DNA from: Solen grandis
Taxonomy: Eukaryota > Mollusca > Bivalvia > Adapedonta > Solenidae
Length of the DNA stretch: 64,000 nucleotides
Assembly (NCBI GenBank): GCA_021229015.1
Contig: CM037789.1
Span: forward strand, 39,530,926-39,594,925
Direction: 5' to 3'
The notes under the pieces: generated by a model
Told to the model about the DNA's origin: nothing
The model's database searches: none
The model's input: the letters and a program-made list of their open reading frames with translations, nothing else
In this document: positions 24,342-37,129 of the stretch, piece after piece
Numbering within the stretch: the stretch's first letter is position 1
Layout: every line of letters starts with the position of its first letter
Program-made: the position numbers and the translations under genes

Positions 24342-27300
24342 CCGACTCCGTGTGACAGAAGGACACGGTTGCGGTGGAGGGAACGCTTTACAACGTCTTT
24401 TCCTACTAATTGTATTTATAAGTTTGTGCCTTACATAATATAATCGTCCTACATTCTTTACTACTTTAATCCCATCAACGACGACTATCTCTTTTTTATA
24501 AGATATTTCTTGTTTTGACATATTTCCCTTTTACCATTTGCATTATGTCAATCAAAATCTAAAGGTTTCATACCTTATTAGTTACATATTCAAACCGTTT
24601 TCTGGTCCCGACGCGCTCCATTTTACAAAAGGTTCAATATATAACCACATTGTTGCATCAATGTAATGTAGATGGGGTATTCAACATATTCAATGATAGC
24701 TCTCTAGTTCTTTATGTATTCTCTTTCTTTCTCCTTTATTTATAACTTATTCCCTTTGACCAAAACTTTTCTTCCATCCAAACGTCTGCGTGACGAGATA
24801 TTGAAAATAAAGCAGTTAATATCCAAGGATTCAATGGAAAACCGCCTTTTATTCGTCGTCTACTTTGAAAGACAGACGGATTGTCTGTATCAAACTGAAA
24901 CAAATTGAAATGAATAATGAGACTCAGACACTGAAACTTTTGTCTTGGAAGAGACAGACAGTGCGTGTAGATTTATACGGTGTTTTAAATCACATATATT
25001 ATATTGATTTAACCATTCGTTAAAAATGTGATCCTGTAAAACTTAGATGGATCTCTTTACAATAGCTGAAAAGTGCAAATGTGGTTTGAGTCAATAGTCG
25101 CTGCGAATGTATTACAGTCATATTACTTCATGTATGAACATCGGAACCGAGGGCACATGTGGGAAAGATCAAGTCGCGAGTGAGTTTCTTTCTGTAAGAT
25201 AATACCCATAGGCCCAGTAAGGTATACCTAACATGATGTTTTTTTGCACATATTAATCATTTCAAATGCTTACATAAGTTCGTTTTCAGAGTATAATCTA
25301 TAATTTGAGCGAATACATTGATACATTGTACAATCTATTAGTTCATCGGTTACTTTAGCAATCGTCTAAGGAAATATATTTGAATTTATTTGGAAATATA
25401 CGGCGCTGCATTAAAACAGTTTGAGTGATGCTTTTTTTAATTTTTATTATTTCTTCAAGAAAATGTGTAATGCATTTTAGATTTTGCTGTCGAATGGGGA
25501 GCAACTCTTGATGTTCTTGAGTCATAGTTTTGTTCAAGAATTACTTCCCTTGATCTTAAAGGTTGATCGATCGATGATTTTCAAAGCGTTATAGATTTTA
25601 TAACCGCTTCGAAACACATTTGCATTTACAGAAACAATTGTTTGGAGAATGATAAAAAAGTAAGTTAATAAGGCATTGTATATTTACCCTTTACTTCATA
25701 AAGACCCAATTTGACGCATTTGCAAACAGTGCAGACTCAGATCAGGCAACTCCTTTATGAGCAAGAAAAGATTAATGACTTCCCTCCCTTCGTTGTGACG
25801 TCATTGATAGAGCAAACTCTACCAGCATTATAAATTGTATTGAACAAATAACAGTTACTAAAACTAATCTTAAGCGTAAATGAAAATGAAGAATTAAGGA
25901 TGAACATGTTTAGATCAGTTAATCAATTTACTTTCTTACAAAAAAGTTAAGATAAATGTATCAAAAACTAATAGGGAAAAGGTCATTATAAAAAGAAAAT
26001 ACTTGTCATGACAGGGCATATTCTATAAGAAATATATGATAATCTTGATATGAAAGTCCTAACAAAATAATGTTCCATCTAGTTTTATTCGGTTTTCCAA
26101 AGGAAGTATCTGGTAATTATTTTGGAAAAGTCAGCGGCTAGGTCACACCATTCTTCATCAGGACAGTTCCAGTATATCTAATAACTCATTATAACTTTAT
26201 TATTTCATCAGTATTTATTAATAAAAAAAATAGTAACAGTAAAACTTGTTTCTTCGATTATACTTATTATGCATTGAAATAATTGTTACTAAATAGATAA
26301 TTCAATGGTAAAACCAAAGCATAAATATTCAGAGGAAAGGTTCATACGTACTTTATATGTATTATAGTAATGTTATGCCTAAGTTTTACACTCCTTACAC
26401 CTGCTTTTGCGATTTGCATGCAATAAGATGCAGTATACGACAAATTTGTATATGTAGGGAAGTAGTACAAGCTTATTTTTAAATTATGATGATTAATGGC
26501 TGTTGTTAATCTTTCTTAAGTAAACTGTTGATCAAAAGCTTAAAATTAACAATGTCTAGACTGAAAAAAAATATTGATGCAATGCAACAATTTATAAGAG
26601 GACATATTTTGTAGCTCTCAAAAAGTCTTCTCAACTTTAAAGATAAACAGTTCAACTAAAATAACTTATTTTTGCAAAGTACAAATTCAAAATGTTAACT
26701 GGAAACAACAATGCTAACTGTTCAAAATGTGTGACACGCCTGACATATTTCTTTCCTTGGAACTAATAAAGTGTCTGTTACTTAAAACTTCGAGCCAATT
26801 GGCTCAAATGAAAGTCTTAGTCAATAGCCTGGAAGTAAGTAGGGTATTTTAAGTTTCTGCACTATATCTTCATCAGACTGTCATGAAGTGTCGTCCTTTC
26901 AGAGTCACATACACATCACTAGTTAAACATTATCCGATGAAGCAATTTTTATAAGAACTTTTGAACTTAAAACAAAACACTTTGAATCATTTAATTAGAA
27001 ATATGCTTTATTTTGCCAACAGTGATCAGTGATAGAATTCCCTGAAAGTATTAGTCAAAATATTGTAAAATGCCTTTTAATGGTACATAAACCAAATTAG
27101 ACATGGTCTGCTTATAACCCCTCAAAACATTTGAATGGAAGAAAATCACACCTTGAAAAACCATTGAAAAATTTCATAGTCATCAAAATGTTGTAACTTA
27201 TATTACTTTCATTGCATTTTTAACAGATTTTCAATGTTTTAATCACCGATATATTTATTGCCTTAATTTCCGTGTGATTTGAAAATAAATAAATGGCACG

Positions 27301-28007
27301 TTTAAAGGTCGTTTAAGCACATAAAATTTAATTGTTACTAAGCCAACATTTGTTACAGACTTAACAGGAGCTTATCTAAAGGCATTTTCAAAGGTTCCAT
27401 TACAAATTTAACTATTAACCTACGATGTTTTAAGTAGCTTTTCAAAATATGTTGTCTATTTATGTCGAAAATTTTAATTACATGCATTTCACTTGATAAG
27501 AAAATAACATAATTATTGATAGGTGTATTTTATTTTATTTCTTTTTATTTTCTTGGTGAGTTTTTACTCTTTCATTGTAAATTTGTCTGATTCGTTTTCA
27601 TTCTCTTGGGCCCTTTTAAGGCATGTTTATTGATATCTGAGAGTACCAATTTTGTTTGGAGAGCCCATGCCAATATCAATAATTGTACAAAAAAAGGAAA
27701 TATATTTTGTAAACCGGATACATAGGCGATTATGCTTAAAGTACACAAAAGCAAGTTTACATGTTAGTAAGAAGAATATGAGGTGTTAAGTTCAAAACAT
27801 TATTTTTACATGAAATGTAGAAGTAGTCTTGTCATGATGCGGGTAATGAAAAGTACGACAGGGATATCCGCCAATATTATAATTACCATTTCTAATTTTC
27901 AATACTTAAATTTCTTATTTCAATGTTAATTTGCAGATTGTAACACCACATGCGCTAAATATCTCTGTCTAATTACTGTTACATATAAACAATTTCATAT
28001 TTACCAA
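24342..28007. other. AT-rich intergenic DNA after the satellite
   Basis: Only the possible MITE fragment at 25683-25760 is recognised. ORFs are short and AT-driven. Confidence 0.45.
25683..25760. repeat. Possible third, partial MITE end
   Basis: TTACCCTTTACTTCATAAAG followed by CCCAATTTGACGCA and CAGATCAGGC resembles the outer 70 bases of the piggyBac-type MITE, with several mismatches. No matching second end was found, so it is either a fragment or a related family. Confidence 0.4.
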
Positions 28008-28136
28008 CACCTAATTTGCAAGTTACAAATTTACAGGTTACAAAACTATAAATCTACAAGTTACAAATCTGCGAGTAACACATCTACAAATTACAAATCT
28101 ACAACTTACAAATCTGCCAATGTAAAATTTACACGC
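28008..28136. repeat. 15-bp minisatellite, about 8 degenerate copies
   Basis: Units resemble TTACAAATCTACAAG, with some indels early in the array. The array ends about 165 bases before the assembly gap. Confidence 0.85.
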
Positions 28137-28299
28137 AAGGTGGCGCTTCTAATCGGGGAATGCCCAAATAGAAATAGACCTCACTAGCAAACGTACGTGT
28201 GTTTTCAAATTACTCAAGCTTTTTGCAGACGTAGACAAATGTCAGTAAGTATTTCATATTGCTATTACAATTTTAAGTATATTATCCTGTACGTAACTG

Positions 28300-28399
28300 N
28301 NNNNNNNNNNNNNNNNNNNNNNNNNNNNNNNNNNNNNNNNNNNNNNNNNNNNNNNNNNNNNNNNNNNNNNNNNNNNNNNNNNNNNNNNNNNNNNNNNNN
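28300..28399. other. Assembly gap of 100 N
   Basis: Exactly 100 N, the usual placeholder for a gap of unknown size. The two sides need not be adjacent in the genome. Confidence 0.99.
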
Positions 28400-28615
28400 G
28401 GACTCCTAAATTTAGCCCCAAACTACCCCCAAATTTTAAAGGAAGGGAGGGGGCCCGCAGGGCTCCTTGAACTTAGAAGTTAGAACTGATTGGTAGTTAA
28501 TTTTAAACAATGAAAAGCTGGGAATTTGAAAATCAACTTACTGGTTCAGGTTGGTTTTTTTTTTAGGGGTTTTTTGTCCAAAAAACAGTATTTCAATTTA
28601 TTTGGAGACAAGGGT

Positions 28616-28850
28616 TTTAGAGACAGATATAGAGCTGCCATAATGCGTATAACAATGTAGATATTTTGGGATGATACCACACTTAGTCACATTATTTCCC
28701 GACAACCAGTCCTTTCAACTACCCATATATGCTGAGTTTCCAAACAAAGGAGCTAAAATTTTCGTACCATTTTTACGACTTCGGTATGTTGTGGCCGGGA
28801 ATTGAACTCAAAACCTCCCGCTCCCCCCTTGCTGGTGGGTCAATAGTAAT
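28616..28850 (-). mobile_element. SINE copy, degraded
   Basis: Minus-strand family member with recognisable body (CAGATATAGAGCTGCCATAA, TACCACACTTAGTCACATTA), linker (TTTTTACGACTTCGGTATGT) and a degraded B box in GGGAATTGAACTC. Confidence 0.75.
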
Positions 28851-29026
28851 TTACATACTCACCAATGTAGCTGTCTATAAATTGATTTCAAGATAACCCC
28901 TTTTCCAGCTTTTGTTGTTTCATGTCAAAATGTGTTTTCTTTTCTCTCAGCCCCTTTTTCTTAAATTATGATAATAAAAGATAAATAAGTAGTTTGTTTT
29001 GTTTTACCCTAAAATTTTTTTAAAAT

Positions 29027-29263
29027 TTTTAAAACTTTCCCCCATAAAGGGCTCATTTTGACGCCCCTCAATAGGACCAAATAAAGCCTGTTGCAGAAAA
29101 CCACAGTTAATTCTTTACCAAATTTAATTATAAAGTTCTTTTCCCAGACCACTGAGGAGCAGTGAAAAACTAAAACCTGATCACCCTGCGAGTTATACAG
29201 GTGATCTGGTTTTATGTTGTTGATAGGTTTTTCATGGTTTCCTCTATGAGGGAAAGGGTTTAA
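29027..29263. mobile_element. Second copy of the piggyBac-type MITE, opposite orientation
   Basis: This copy aligns end to end with the reverse complement of the element at 18740-18981: TTTCCCCCATA, CTCATTTTGACGC, GCAGAAAACCACAGTTAA, CAGACCACTGAGGAGCAG, AAAACCTGATCA, CTGCGAGTTA, and CTCTATGAGGGAAAGGG at the right. TTAA flanks both ends. The central hairpin is decayed. Several differences add or substitute bases so as to lengthen homopolymers. Confidence 0.8.
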
Positions 29264-30035
29264 GCACTACATTTCAGGCATCCGATTGACAGTTTGTTTT
29301 TTAAATCAATTAATTGTTCTTATTTTTGAAAAAATTACTCTTATTTGACTTAGTATTAATTACAATAAAATGGATATTGTTTTAAAACATATCTTTTAAA
29401 AAAAATATGACAATTTTGTTTGGACCTGTAGAATCTAAATGAAAACGATCATGATTCATGAAAAAATAATGATTCATCTTTGTTATAAAAAAAATATACG
29501 TAGTAACTGAAATTCCGTAAAGGGTTTTAAAAAGGAAAAAAAAATGTTCTGATCAATAGAACTGGGATGGTTTTATTTAAATTTAACTTCTTTAAGTTTT
29601 TTGTGAACCATGCCCACAAATATTTGCAGAATCCCGGGTTGAAAAATCATTTAAAATTGTGACCTCTTTGCATTTATTGGGGTTTACTTCGGGGGTTTTT
29701 TAAGTGGACACCTGCATGCCCGAGGGTTTAAAATACTGGGGCAAGTGTTTTTTCAAAGAAGAAGCCCGGTGGGCAATTTTTATTTATGTAAATAAAATTT
29801 TTTTTTTGTTTTTTTTTTCTACAGTACATCAGGGGTGAAATGATTGAAAATTGTTTTTATACATATTAATAACTTACCAAATATTACAATATTTCGTTTA
29901 AAACTTAAGAAAACATCTAATTTAAAAGTGGGAAACCTTTTTTCCCCTGGGGGCTAGTAGATTTTCCCAAGTAACTTGCCCCTGGACAAGTGAAAGTCTT
30001 TCCTTAAGTAAACCCCTGTCTTGTGAATTATTTTG

Positions 30036-30066
<31 letters not shown>

Positions 30067-30458
30067 CTGTTTGGATCAACGATCTTTTTTGCTAAAATAA
30101 TGAACAAAACTTTATTTTTACAGCTTATTCTAATTTTAAAGCCCTAATTTATCAAATTATTGCAAAAGCAAAATGATTTTAAAGTAAAATCTTTACGTAA
30201 GGTAACAGTAGATTCAAATGGGAAAAATCACCAGTTGGTTGACCCCTAAGCTCACTTTGTCACAAAGTTTGTGTAAGTTTCTTACTAAGCTTAAGGAAAA
30301 GAAACAAAAAATAAAACTTCAACAATGGAAAAGGTTGGTGAATGAATATTTAAAAAGTATCCCCAACCAAAAACTGTTTTGACTTCAATGTATAGCTGTT
30401 TAATATTTGTAAAAAATAATAACAGACTTTACATCTGTAATGTTTGTTTTGAATTCCA

Positions 30459-30540
30459 ACGTTTTATCCCCAAACCATTTTCCCCCCCAGACGTTTCATC
30501 CCCAAACCCTTTCCTCCCCGTCGTTTCACCCCCAATCTTA
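30459..30540. repeat. C-rich tandem repeat of about 31 bp, 2.5 copies
   Basis: Units begin CGTTTTATCCCCAAACC or CGTTTCATCCCCAAACC, separated by variable C-runs. It lies in the homopolymer-rich region, so exact run lengths are doubtful. Confidence 0.7.
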
Positions 30541-31225
30541 TTTTAAAAAGTTAATATTTATATTTTGCGTTATTTTAAAGGAAAGTTGGGGGATGAGAAT
30601 AAAATTTTTTTGCTTTAAAATGTTTTACTTTTATGTTTTTGTTTGAAATTTTTTTATTAAAATGTTAAATGTCATGTTTAATAGTTATTTGGTTTAATAT
30701 CATTAAATAAAGTAAATTTTAGAGGTTAGTTTAAACACCAAATGTGTTTTAAAAAGTATTTTTTATTATGTAAAAAAAAAAAATGCATTTAATATATTTT
30801 ATAGAAACTCATATCAGTCATTTATTAAGAGAGTGAAAATTTTTGGGATACAAACCAGATAAAAAAAAAAATATCGCTTGAATGAAATAATTTTAATGGA
30901 AGATTATTGGATTTTTATTTTAAAATGGAAATTGTAAAGATATCAAGAGGGGAACATTGCCCTTTCCCTTTTTTTAATCACATCTTGCAATTTGTCCTAT
31001 CTTAAAACTTTTCTAAAAAAGGGGGATACTTTTTTTTTATTGAGAAGGATGTTCATTCTGGGCCTAAATTAAAAAATTGTTTGTTTTCCCCCCCATGCCC
31101 CATACCAAATTTGGGTTTTGGGAGGTAGGGCGGAAAAAAAAATATTTTTTTTCATTCAAACACATATGTGTAGACGGATACAGGTATTTGTGATAAACAA
31201 TGGCCAAAAAGGGGAAAGTGACTTG

Positions 31226-31285
31226 AAAGCTCTGTCGGTATAGTGCGGAACATACTTTGAGGCCCTCGTTCGAGTCCCTTTTCGA
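31226..31285 (+). mobile_element. tRNA-like relic with A and B boxes
   Basis: AGCTCTGTCGGTATAGTGCG and GTTCGAGTCCC are spaced as in a tRNA head. No matching acceptor stem. Likely the head of a SINE that lost its body. Confidence 0.4.
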
Positions 31286-31900
31286 GTATTGTTTTTTCAC
31301 CACCGTTAAAATGTAATGCAGGGTTATTGCATGATTTTTATGCTGGCAAAATTTTATATAGTTTTTGTTAATTTTTCGTGATTCATAATGTTTAAAAAAA
31401 AATTGGAGTAGTCAATGAAAAGGGCATTTTCTTTCGATGTTTTAAACATTGTCAGACCCCAAATTTTTTAAAGTGCAATCTATCATTCCCCTTTTCCATT
31501 GGAAAATAGTTGTTGTTAACGCTAAAATGTCTGCTTTGTTATCAGTCCATATATTTGGTGTAGCAAAAATAACGCTGAATTTAAAAAAAGATTGTATTTA
31601 CTTTATTTTGTTTGTTGTTGTTGTTGTTAAAGGAAAATGACAATTTTTATATAATGACCCAGAGGAGATGTCCTTGCAGTTTTCATATTTATGTAATAAG
31701 ACGGGCCCCTTTTCATTCCTTAATTGTGGGTTTATGCTTTGACATCTTATAAGATGGGTTAAGAAATCAGAATGCTCCATGAGGAATCAAGTCACATGGC
31801 CGTTAATATTCAGAATAATATTCACTGGTATAAACTACAATCAATTTTAAACTTATATTGTTAAATATCTCTCATAAATGTGCTTATATGACAAATAAAA

Positions 31901-33071
31901 AACACAATTTAATGTGTCTTACCAAGTTGTTTTATTTATTTATTCCATTCCGGAAGTTGTTTACAATCACAGTTCCAAATCATCTCCCTCATGCAAGGGG
32001 GGGGGGGGGGGGGGGGAACAGAGGGTCATAGTGCCATATTCTTATCTGCACATAAACTAACATGTTAGGTGCAATATGGTCATTTAAAAGGGGGAAAAAG
32101 TCGTGTCAACAGGATGTGTAGATTTGGCCAAGTTTGTGTATTAATTATGGGGTGAAAAGTTGTCAGTTATCTATAGTTGAAATGAGTGCTTGCAAAAGTG
32201 TCAACAAATATACCCTCTGTGCCCCTTCAAATATTTTCAATTTCACCTTGTGTGACGTCATCATCCATGAAGAAATTAACGTACTGCAGCAGTAAAGTTC
32301 AAAGGGTGTGAAACTGACACTGTCAATGTGCCTGTTTTCTTTGACTTGCTGCTTATCAGAACTTAAAAGAGTTAAAATCGTGTTAGTGGTTGTTTTAGTT
32401 TGGATTTCTTGGACATTAGATCTACCTGTTGTGTAAGATTTCTTTATGTGTAGGATAAAAGTACAATCGATCTAGCAGACATTTTTTTCAGGATTGCAAT
32501 AAAATATTTTGCGTCGTCGGGTAGATCTAGTGGGAGGGGAAACAAACAATATTTTATTTTAGGCCTGACAGTTTGAAAAACATTTTGAGTACATTTTTCA
32601 ATTACCCGTCTATACCAGCAGTTTAAGCTCTTATGTGGTTTTAAATGAGAAATCGGTGTCAAAGTGCGGTAGGCATTTTTCACGATAACGTTTTTTTTTT
32701 CTTCTTTTTTTTCCCTCTTCTTTATTATTATCATTAATCCAAAACAGGTGATATCCTGAGTTTTTCAGTGTCATACTTTCACCTCATCTTGATTTAAACA
32801 GTTTTTATCTGAATGAAATAGAAGATATAAGATTTTTGCAACTGTGTACGTAGGACGATTGGGAACGGGTCCGCATTTTAACTTTTATCGCCACAACGGC
32901 AAAGAAGAAATTCAAAGAAGGTCAAACTGGAATTAGTTTCTTATGACTTTATAAGCAACATTTAAATGATAAATGATTACATTTCAGCCAAATATACTCA
33001 AAAACATAAAACGTACTGTTTAAAAAAAACACACAGGAAAAAAAGGAAATTTATTCACCACGTAAATAATC
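31901..33071. other. Intergenic DNA
   Basis: Holds the G20 run. A 96-codon minus ORF (32444-32734) is Lys/Glu-rich at its start because of an AT-rich patch and is not recognised as a gene. Confidence 0.4.
31997..32016. repeat. G20 homopolymer
   Basis: Twenty consecutive G residues. This could fold as a quadruplex, or its length could be a sequencing artefact. Confidence 0.8.
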
Positions 33072-33215
33072 AAGATGGCGCCGTCATAACCGGAAAAGGA
33101 GAAAAATCTTAGCGCATGCGTATTGAAGTTGTGTGTGAAACTATCGGAAGAGAGAAATTGACCAACTTGCGAAAATCCATACATACGTGTGAAAAGTGCT
33201 AGGAATCTGACGTCA
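33072..33215. promoter_or_regulatory. Promoter-like motif cluster (YY1, ETS, NRF1, CRE types)
   Basis: AAGATGGCG (33072-33080), ACCGGAA (33089-33095), GCGCATGCGT (33112-33121) and TGACGTCA (33208-33215) lie within 145 bases of otherwise AT-rich DNA. They match the known consensus sequences for YY1, ETS, NRF1 and CREB, a combination typical of housekeeping promoters in animals. Function and direction are inferred. Confidence 0.45.
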
Positions 33216-33291
33216 CTTGGGACTTGATATTTTGAAAGTTTTTTTTACATGTTTTAAACAAAAATATGTATTTTTAGACAATATTGTCATT

Positions 33292-33379
33292 ATGACGACT
33301 GAGGACGTCCACAGTGTGTCAGTGAGGCCTCAATTGTTGCTGTTCTTACCATCAGGAGTCCTCAATGGCCGTCGCTTGC
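33292..33379 (+). CDS. Candidate short first coding exon downstream of the promoter-like cluster
   Basis: An ATG at 33292 opens a frame starting MTTEDVHSVSVRPQLLL and including LPSGVLNGRRL, with local GC well above its surroundings. A possible acceptor (TATTTTTAG, 33269-33277) precedes it. The CA microsatellite follows at once and no strong donor was found. I do not recognise the protein, and a chance ORF is possible. Confidence 0.22.
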
Positions 33380-33402
33380 ATACACACACACACACACACA
33401 CA
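33380..33402. repeat. CA microsatellite
   Basis: Eleven CA units, just after the candidate exon downstream of the promoter-like cluster. Confidence 0.9.
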
Positions 33403-33894
33403 GCCCAAAGATTAAATGGAAAATTAACTAAGCTATTCTCATAGTCCAAAGTGTAACTATTCCTCAATATTAAATGAAGCTGTAACTAAGATATTTCCGA
33501 AAGTTCAATGGATTCTTAGCTTAAAAGTCTCGTGGTTACATGACACCGTATAAACGTGAAGCATACGTTATACGTGATTATATCCTGCACATATCTACTT
33601 CTTATATTAAATTGAGGGAAACAGGTTCAGTTGAAGTTAATCATTGAGAAAACTCCAGTCCCTTATTTACAGACCATGTGTAACTAGTTCTACTTTAACA
33701 TGTTGTGTAAGTGATTATGATAAATAGATTAGTGTTATTCATTTACACATACATATAGTTAAAAATCAAATTCTTAGTCAATGTCCATCTGTGAAAGAGC
33801 TGCTTTAAAGCGCATAGGCGGCTATAATAGCCCTACTTAACTGAATTAATACGAACGCCAGATTTGAAGATTATAAGAAACCCATCATAATAGT

Positions 33895-33960
33895 TCCTGC
33901 AGGACAGGGATACCTTATTCAGTCACATTAACCATACACTGGGCCAAGCAGCACTGTATG
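33895..33960 (-). mobile_element. Short SINE body fragment
   Basis: ATTCAGTCACATTAACCATA followed by CACTGGGCCAAGCAG resembles the ATTATCCTGACACCGGGCCA part of the body. Too short to say more. Confidence 0.4.
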
Positions 33961-34067
33961 ATATGTTTGATCTTCAATGAAATTTTTCTAATTTTCCGCT
34001 GGGTCAAAATTATATAATATAAGTAGAAATAAGGTTGTCCGGATACATGATCACATAACTGAGAGGA

Positions 34068-34275
34068 CACAAGGGCGCAAACACAATTTTAGGGAATATA
34101 ATTAGCGGGTCGTGTGTTCAATCCTTGGTCGTGATATGCCAGCATTGTTAAAGAATGTCATGACCATTCAGGTAACTTTCGGGAATTCTCGGCCCGTATC
34201 AGGATAATATGCACGTCATCTCCCGTTATATAACGCAGTATCATGTGTGTACTGAGCAGCTGTCTTTGACACTAA
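34068..34275 (+). mobile_element. Degraded SINE with tRNA-like head
   Basis: A B-box-like GTGTTCAATCCTTGGTCGTG is followed by GATATGCCAGCATTGTTAAA, CCGTATCAGGATAATATGCA and ATAACGCAGTATCATGTG, in the family's order with large divergence. Confidence 0.5.
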
Positions 34276-35009
34276 CAACAGTGAAAAAAAAACACCGGAA
34301 GGGCAAGAAGCATGAAACTGTTATTTACAACAATAAAGCACAAAATACGCTAGCAGTATGCTTTTAAAAAACAGTCGCTGTCAAAATGCAGAGAACCTGC
34401 CTGTGGTATTTGCAGACAACTGCCTGTGCTTCATAAAGTGATGTGCAGAGAGACCTCCCGTGCAACGACAAAACCGAAAGTAGGGTTTTTTCAAGAAATT
34501 TACATTAAAATCGGCCAATTTATCGGTATCTTCTTGAAGAATATACATAAAAGAATACATTCGATTGCCATATTATAGACATAATCAAAACAATAACCTG
34601 CTGAAGCCTGTAGAAAGTACCGAGATTGTGTTCCATGTTGGTATATCACTAAACTGTTCGGCCGAGTTTTGGGTCGCAGGTGCTGATAATTGAAAAGTTT
34701 ACATGCATATAAATAGCTAAGATACTCTAATATTCCGTGCAATACTTAATATTGAGCAACTCACCTTTGAAAAGTGACCATTGGTTTGTTTCTTTCCCTT
34801 ATGTCCAGCGTTTGCTAGTGTTTATGGCATAGAATGACCGGTGCGAACGCAGAGAGCCTGCGATATTGCGATTTCCGCAGAGAGCCTGCGATATGGTTAT
34901 GCACCGTCTATTCAGTTTATACTACATGCATTTTACAGTAAGACAAATTCTTAGGGGCAGGCTATACAAGACCATGCCAAGTATTAGTATGTGACTATAG
35001 TATAGACAC

Positions 35010-35120
35010 GTTAGCGGTATCGGTTGCTGTGTGGATAGAATTCTGGCAGCTGGAGCCCATGAGTTCAATCCCTGGTCGCTACATACCAAACTTGCAGAAG
35101 AGGTATCGGTATGGTTCCCT
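35010..35120 (+). mobile_element. tRNA-like SINE head
   Basis: Contains TAGCGGTATCGGTTGCTGTG, a B box in ATGAGTTCAATCCCTGGTC (about 35060-35078) and CTACATACCAAACTTGCAGA, matching head and linker of the SINE family. The body is absent. Confidence 0.55.
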
Positions 35121-36137
35121 ATCTTTCTGCTCCACATATTTAAATTGCATGTAGGTAAAGGAATATAAAAATATGTCTCGTGGAGTCGATAAATGACACA
35201 ATACTCTTTATAGGATAATGTAATCATGAAACAGTTACCCATTTATCTAGGAACGCACGAACAAAAACATTAACTCACAACGCATGAACGCAAACACATA
35301 CATATAGCAGGCATACAGGTAAACAAACATACTCTGAAATCATTGATTTTCATGGGTCACTAATTTTCGTCGATTTTTTGCGTAGGTTTAATTCACGATT
35401 AAAAAAACAACAACACGAAAATCATTCATCTGATCGACCTTAAGTTTTTTAGCAAGAACCGACAAATAAATGTCCTCACGAAATTCCTTAGAAACCTATT
35501 CAACGAAATTTAATATCATGGAAAATTTATCATTTTACAATATCAATTTATACTGCCTTATTTGTATAATAAGGATTGAACGATAAATCGCATGGATTTT
35601 TATTGGTTTGGTTGCACCAAATTGTGCAATCTCCCTGCAGAGTTGTCGTTCGTTCCTCATATAACATCTCTGCAACGGGCTCAATGACAAGAATCTTGTC
35701 AAAACAGAAAACACTCAGTTAACGCGGATTTAAGTGTATTTTACGGATCTAAAGTATAGAAACATTGAATAAATACTTTCTGAATCATCATAAAACGTAT
35801 GTAAAATATTAGTTTTAATTGTTTTTATCGGAACTATTTTCTGCCGTATTCCTCCGATTGGAACAATCTGCAAACGCTCGTCTGCAAATGTAAATATTTA
35901 GAGGTTCAGCCGGATATCGTAATTTATAGCCAGCTTTTTATTTTCATAATTTGTGATTTTAATGACCATTTCAATCAGGATCAGTGGTGCTATTTATATA
36001 TATTTCACAGTTTAAGGGGCCTATCTAGTCTCCTTCAAATTAAATATTTGAACAACGGTCTGGATAACGTCATATATTTGGAACTACTTTCTGAGCCCAC
36101 CACAGAGGTGAATGTAATGTAAGCCGATGTGTAAGAG

Positions 36138-36205
36138 AGTGCAAATTGTGTTTCATACTAACCACGTGCTCTTCATACCTGCACTGGTCTGTATAAGCTA
36201 TTTCT
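36138..36205. repeat. Dispersed repeat shared with 63596-63680
   Basis: CAAATTGTGTTTCATACTAA followed by CCACGTGCTCTTC matches CAAATCGTGTTTCATG followed by CCACGTGATCTTC near 63620. A further piece, ATTGGTTTGGTTGCACCAAA, is at about 35604. Confidence 0.5.
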
Positions 36206-36713
36206 ATGCTAACTGGCTAGAGGTTTATTTTTGATAATGGGTTGTTTAATTCCAGTGTTAGAACGTTTCTTGTTACAATACCAATCGTTCAAATATTTGA
36301 TCGAGTAATTGTTACGGAACATTATGATAAATTTGAGAATTCGCTTCTCTGATTACTGTCTTAAACTTATGTAACGTAATTCATGTAAGTCCTTACTGAA
36401 CGTATATTTTGCTTAAACAACAACAACGACAACTCAATTACCTCCTGGATACACATCCACGAAAAGTGGTAAAGTTTTAACAAAAACATATTTACAAAGA
36501 AAACAAATTTTTATTCTCATAAATTCATATTATCTCTGTACCGTTCATGATTTCGTTATTTATTGGTTAAATAAAACGGTGACACATAGGCCAATGGGCC
36601 GGGTGTACCAATCATAATACGTTTGTATATAATTATATGATAATCACACATATTTGTATTTGTGAGTGCGTGTGTGTTTTTATTGTTACAAGTATTACGA
36701 TAATATATAAACC

Positions 36714-36715
<2 letters not shown>

Positions 36716-36765
<50 letters not shown>
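36716..36765. repeat. ACTT microsatellite
   Basis: About 12 perfect tetranucleotide units. Confidence 0.95.
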
Positions 36766-37129
36766 TATTATTAAAACCATTGAAAGTGTAACGTTCTACC
36801 AGCGATTTGAACAACAGTGCGAAAATCTTTTCTTACAACAAGATGACTTTTCATCAGTAGACTCTTCATAGTATTATCAAAAAGTCTCTAATTCTGTAGT
36901 AATGACCACACCAGTTGAAAACATTATTAGTGGTGTGCTTTTCGTGACAACAAACAAATACTCATGAACTTTGAAGGGCTACACGAATGTTTGGACATCT
37001 GACTGAAGAATCGATAGGGGCTATGTGTTGAGCACAATTTTCTGTTCGGATCGGATATTACAGTATGTTAATTGTGTTTGTATTTTATGCTCCATCGGCA
37101 GCGGATATGTCATTTTGAAACTGTGTCTA

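Larger units (their letters stand above)
28400..31900. other. Homopolymer-rich, probably low-accuracy sequence after the gap
   Basis: Runs of four to nine identical bases are unusually frequent (C7, G5-G6, T9, A24 near 30036-30063), and known repeats inside it (the MITE at 29027, the SINE at 28616) differ from their relatives partly by lengthened runs. Any ORF here should be distrusted. Confidence 0.5.
35121..37129. other. Intergenic DNA with a dispersed repeat
   Basis: Apart from the ACTT microsatellite and the repeat shared with 63.6 kb, nothing is recognised. Confidence 0.4.

Noticed and set aside
20134..24438. Many overlapping ORFs of 60-271 codons with SDRRLYAVCY and FRPKVI repeats
   Set aside because: They are frames of a 38-bp satellite, open only because its single stop is lost in C-type units; all three frames give the same repeated peptide.
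28197..28409. 70-codon ORF running across the assembly gap
   Set aside because: Half of it is unknown sequence (N).
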